Shown piece by piece: positions 63,933 through 64,000 of a stretch of 64,000 nucleotides of DNA. Under the pieces are notes generated by a model. The model was not told where the DNA came from and searched no databases. It was given only the letters and a program-made list of their open reading frames with translations. This DNA comes from Ypsolopha sequella. Its lineage: Eukaryota; Arthropoda; Insecta; Lepidoptera; Ypsolophidae. Position numbers and translations under genes: made by a program. Within the stretch, counting starts at the first letter, position 1, and every line of letters begins with the position of its first letter. The stretch spans positions 26,420,175-26,484,174 of the forward strand of contig OW204001.1 of NCBI GenBank assembly GCA_934047225.1, given 5' to 3'.

Positions 63933-64000
63933 TTTTTTTTTTTTTTTTTTTTTTTTTATGGATCCCACCGTAGTGAGACCCGGCTTTTGCCCACGAATTT
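63933..64000 (-). mobile_element. E8: 3' end of another minus-strand LINE (partial)
   Basis: A 25-base T run (63933-63957) next to TTAGG is followed by 43 bp similar to the E2 3' terminus, including the terminal stem-loop at 63960-63981 and the CCACGAAT word. The rest lies outside the window. It is probably an E1/E2-type element. Confidence 0.75.

Noticed and set aside
1..64000. Host genes, tRNA or rRNA genes between elements
   Set aside because: I found no sequence outside retroelements and TTAGG repeats except the short junction at 9831-9853, and no tRNA or rRNA signature.

Overview
This window looks like the telomere, or a telomere-proximal block, of an insect chromosome. Runs of the arthropod repeat (TTAGG)n, 2 to about 53 units long, are the main sequence separating retrotransposons, and I see no host gene, tRNA or rRNA. 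The G-rich strand is the + strand, so if this is a true chromosome end the terminus lies to the right. I cannot name the order or species.

Layout, left to right. E1 (1-4402, - strand) is the 5' part of a TRAS-like non-LTR element with a broken ORF1. After 5 TTAGG units comes E2 (4428-9853, -), a sibling of E1 with an intact EN-RT-RNase H ORF2 and a 5'-truncated ORF1. E3 (9854-27574, -) is a much larger LINE, split by a full Ty3/Gypsy element on the + strand (14119-21625). After 2 TTAGG units comes E4 (27585-38209, -) with both ORFs intact. After about 18 TTAGG units comes E5 (38302-42804), the only + strand LINE, a SART-like element whose RT is cut short. It faces E6 (42827-52987, -) tail to tail across only 22 bp of TTAGG. 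E6 is a nearly identical, uninterrupted copy of E3. After 30 TTAGG units comes E7 (53138-63666, -), with a frameshift inside its helicase Walker A. After about 53 TTAGG units, E8 begins (63933-64000, -) and runs out of the window.

The most striking system is in E3, E4, E6 and E7. Their ORF2 is about 2,000 aa instead of the 1,248 aa seen in E2. After the usual endonuclease, reverse transcriptase, RNase H and CCHC finger it carries about 750 extra residues: a conserved unknown region, then a complete superfamily 1 helicase. The helicase motifs are those of the alphavirus-like/tobamo-like RNA virus type. These telomeric retrotransposons therefore seem to have captured an RNA-virus helicase and kept it in several diverged subfamilies.

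Other signals recur across copies. ORF1 and ORF2 are joined by a conserved TAY-TGC-TRA-GGG-CA junction with no usable AUG, consistent with +1 recoding at the ORF1 stop or with non-AUG reinitiation. The 5' UTRs carry hairpin-rich repeats, tandem in E4 and E7, with compensatory base changes. The 3' UTRs carry a stem-loop just before poly(A). The Gypsy element has a textbook -1 slippery heptamer at the gag stop.

As a working model, the - strand LINEs cut or use TTAGG DNA, prime reverse transcription from the 3' end of the G-rich strand, and so point their 5' ends toward the chromosome terminus. E5 uses the other strand. This is the same geometry as TRAS versus SART elements, and the - strand orientation matches Drosophila telomeric retrotransposons.
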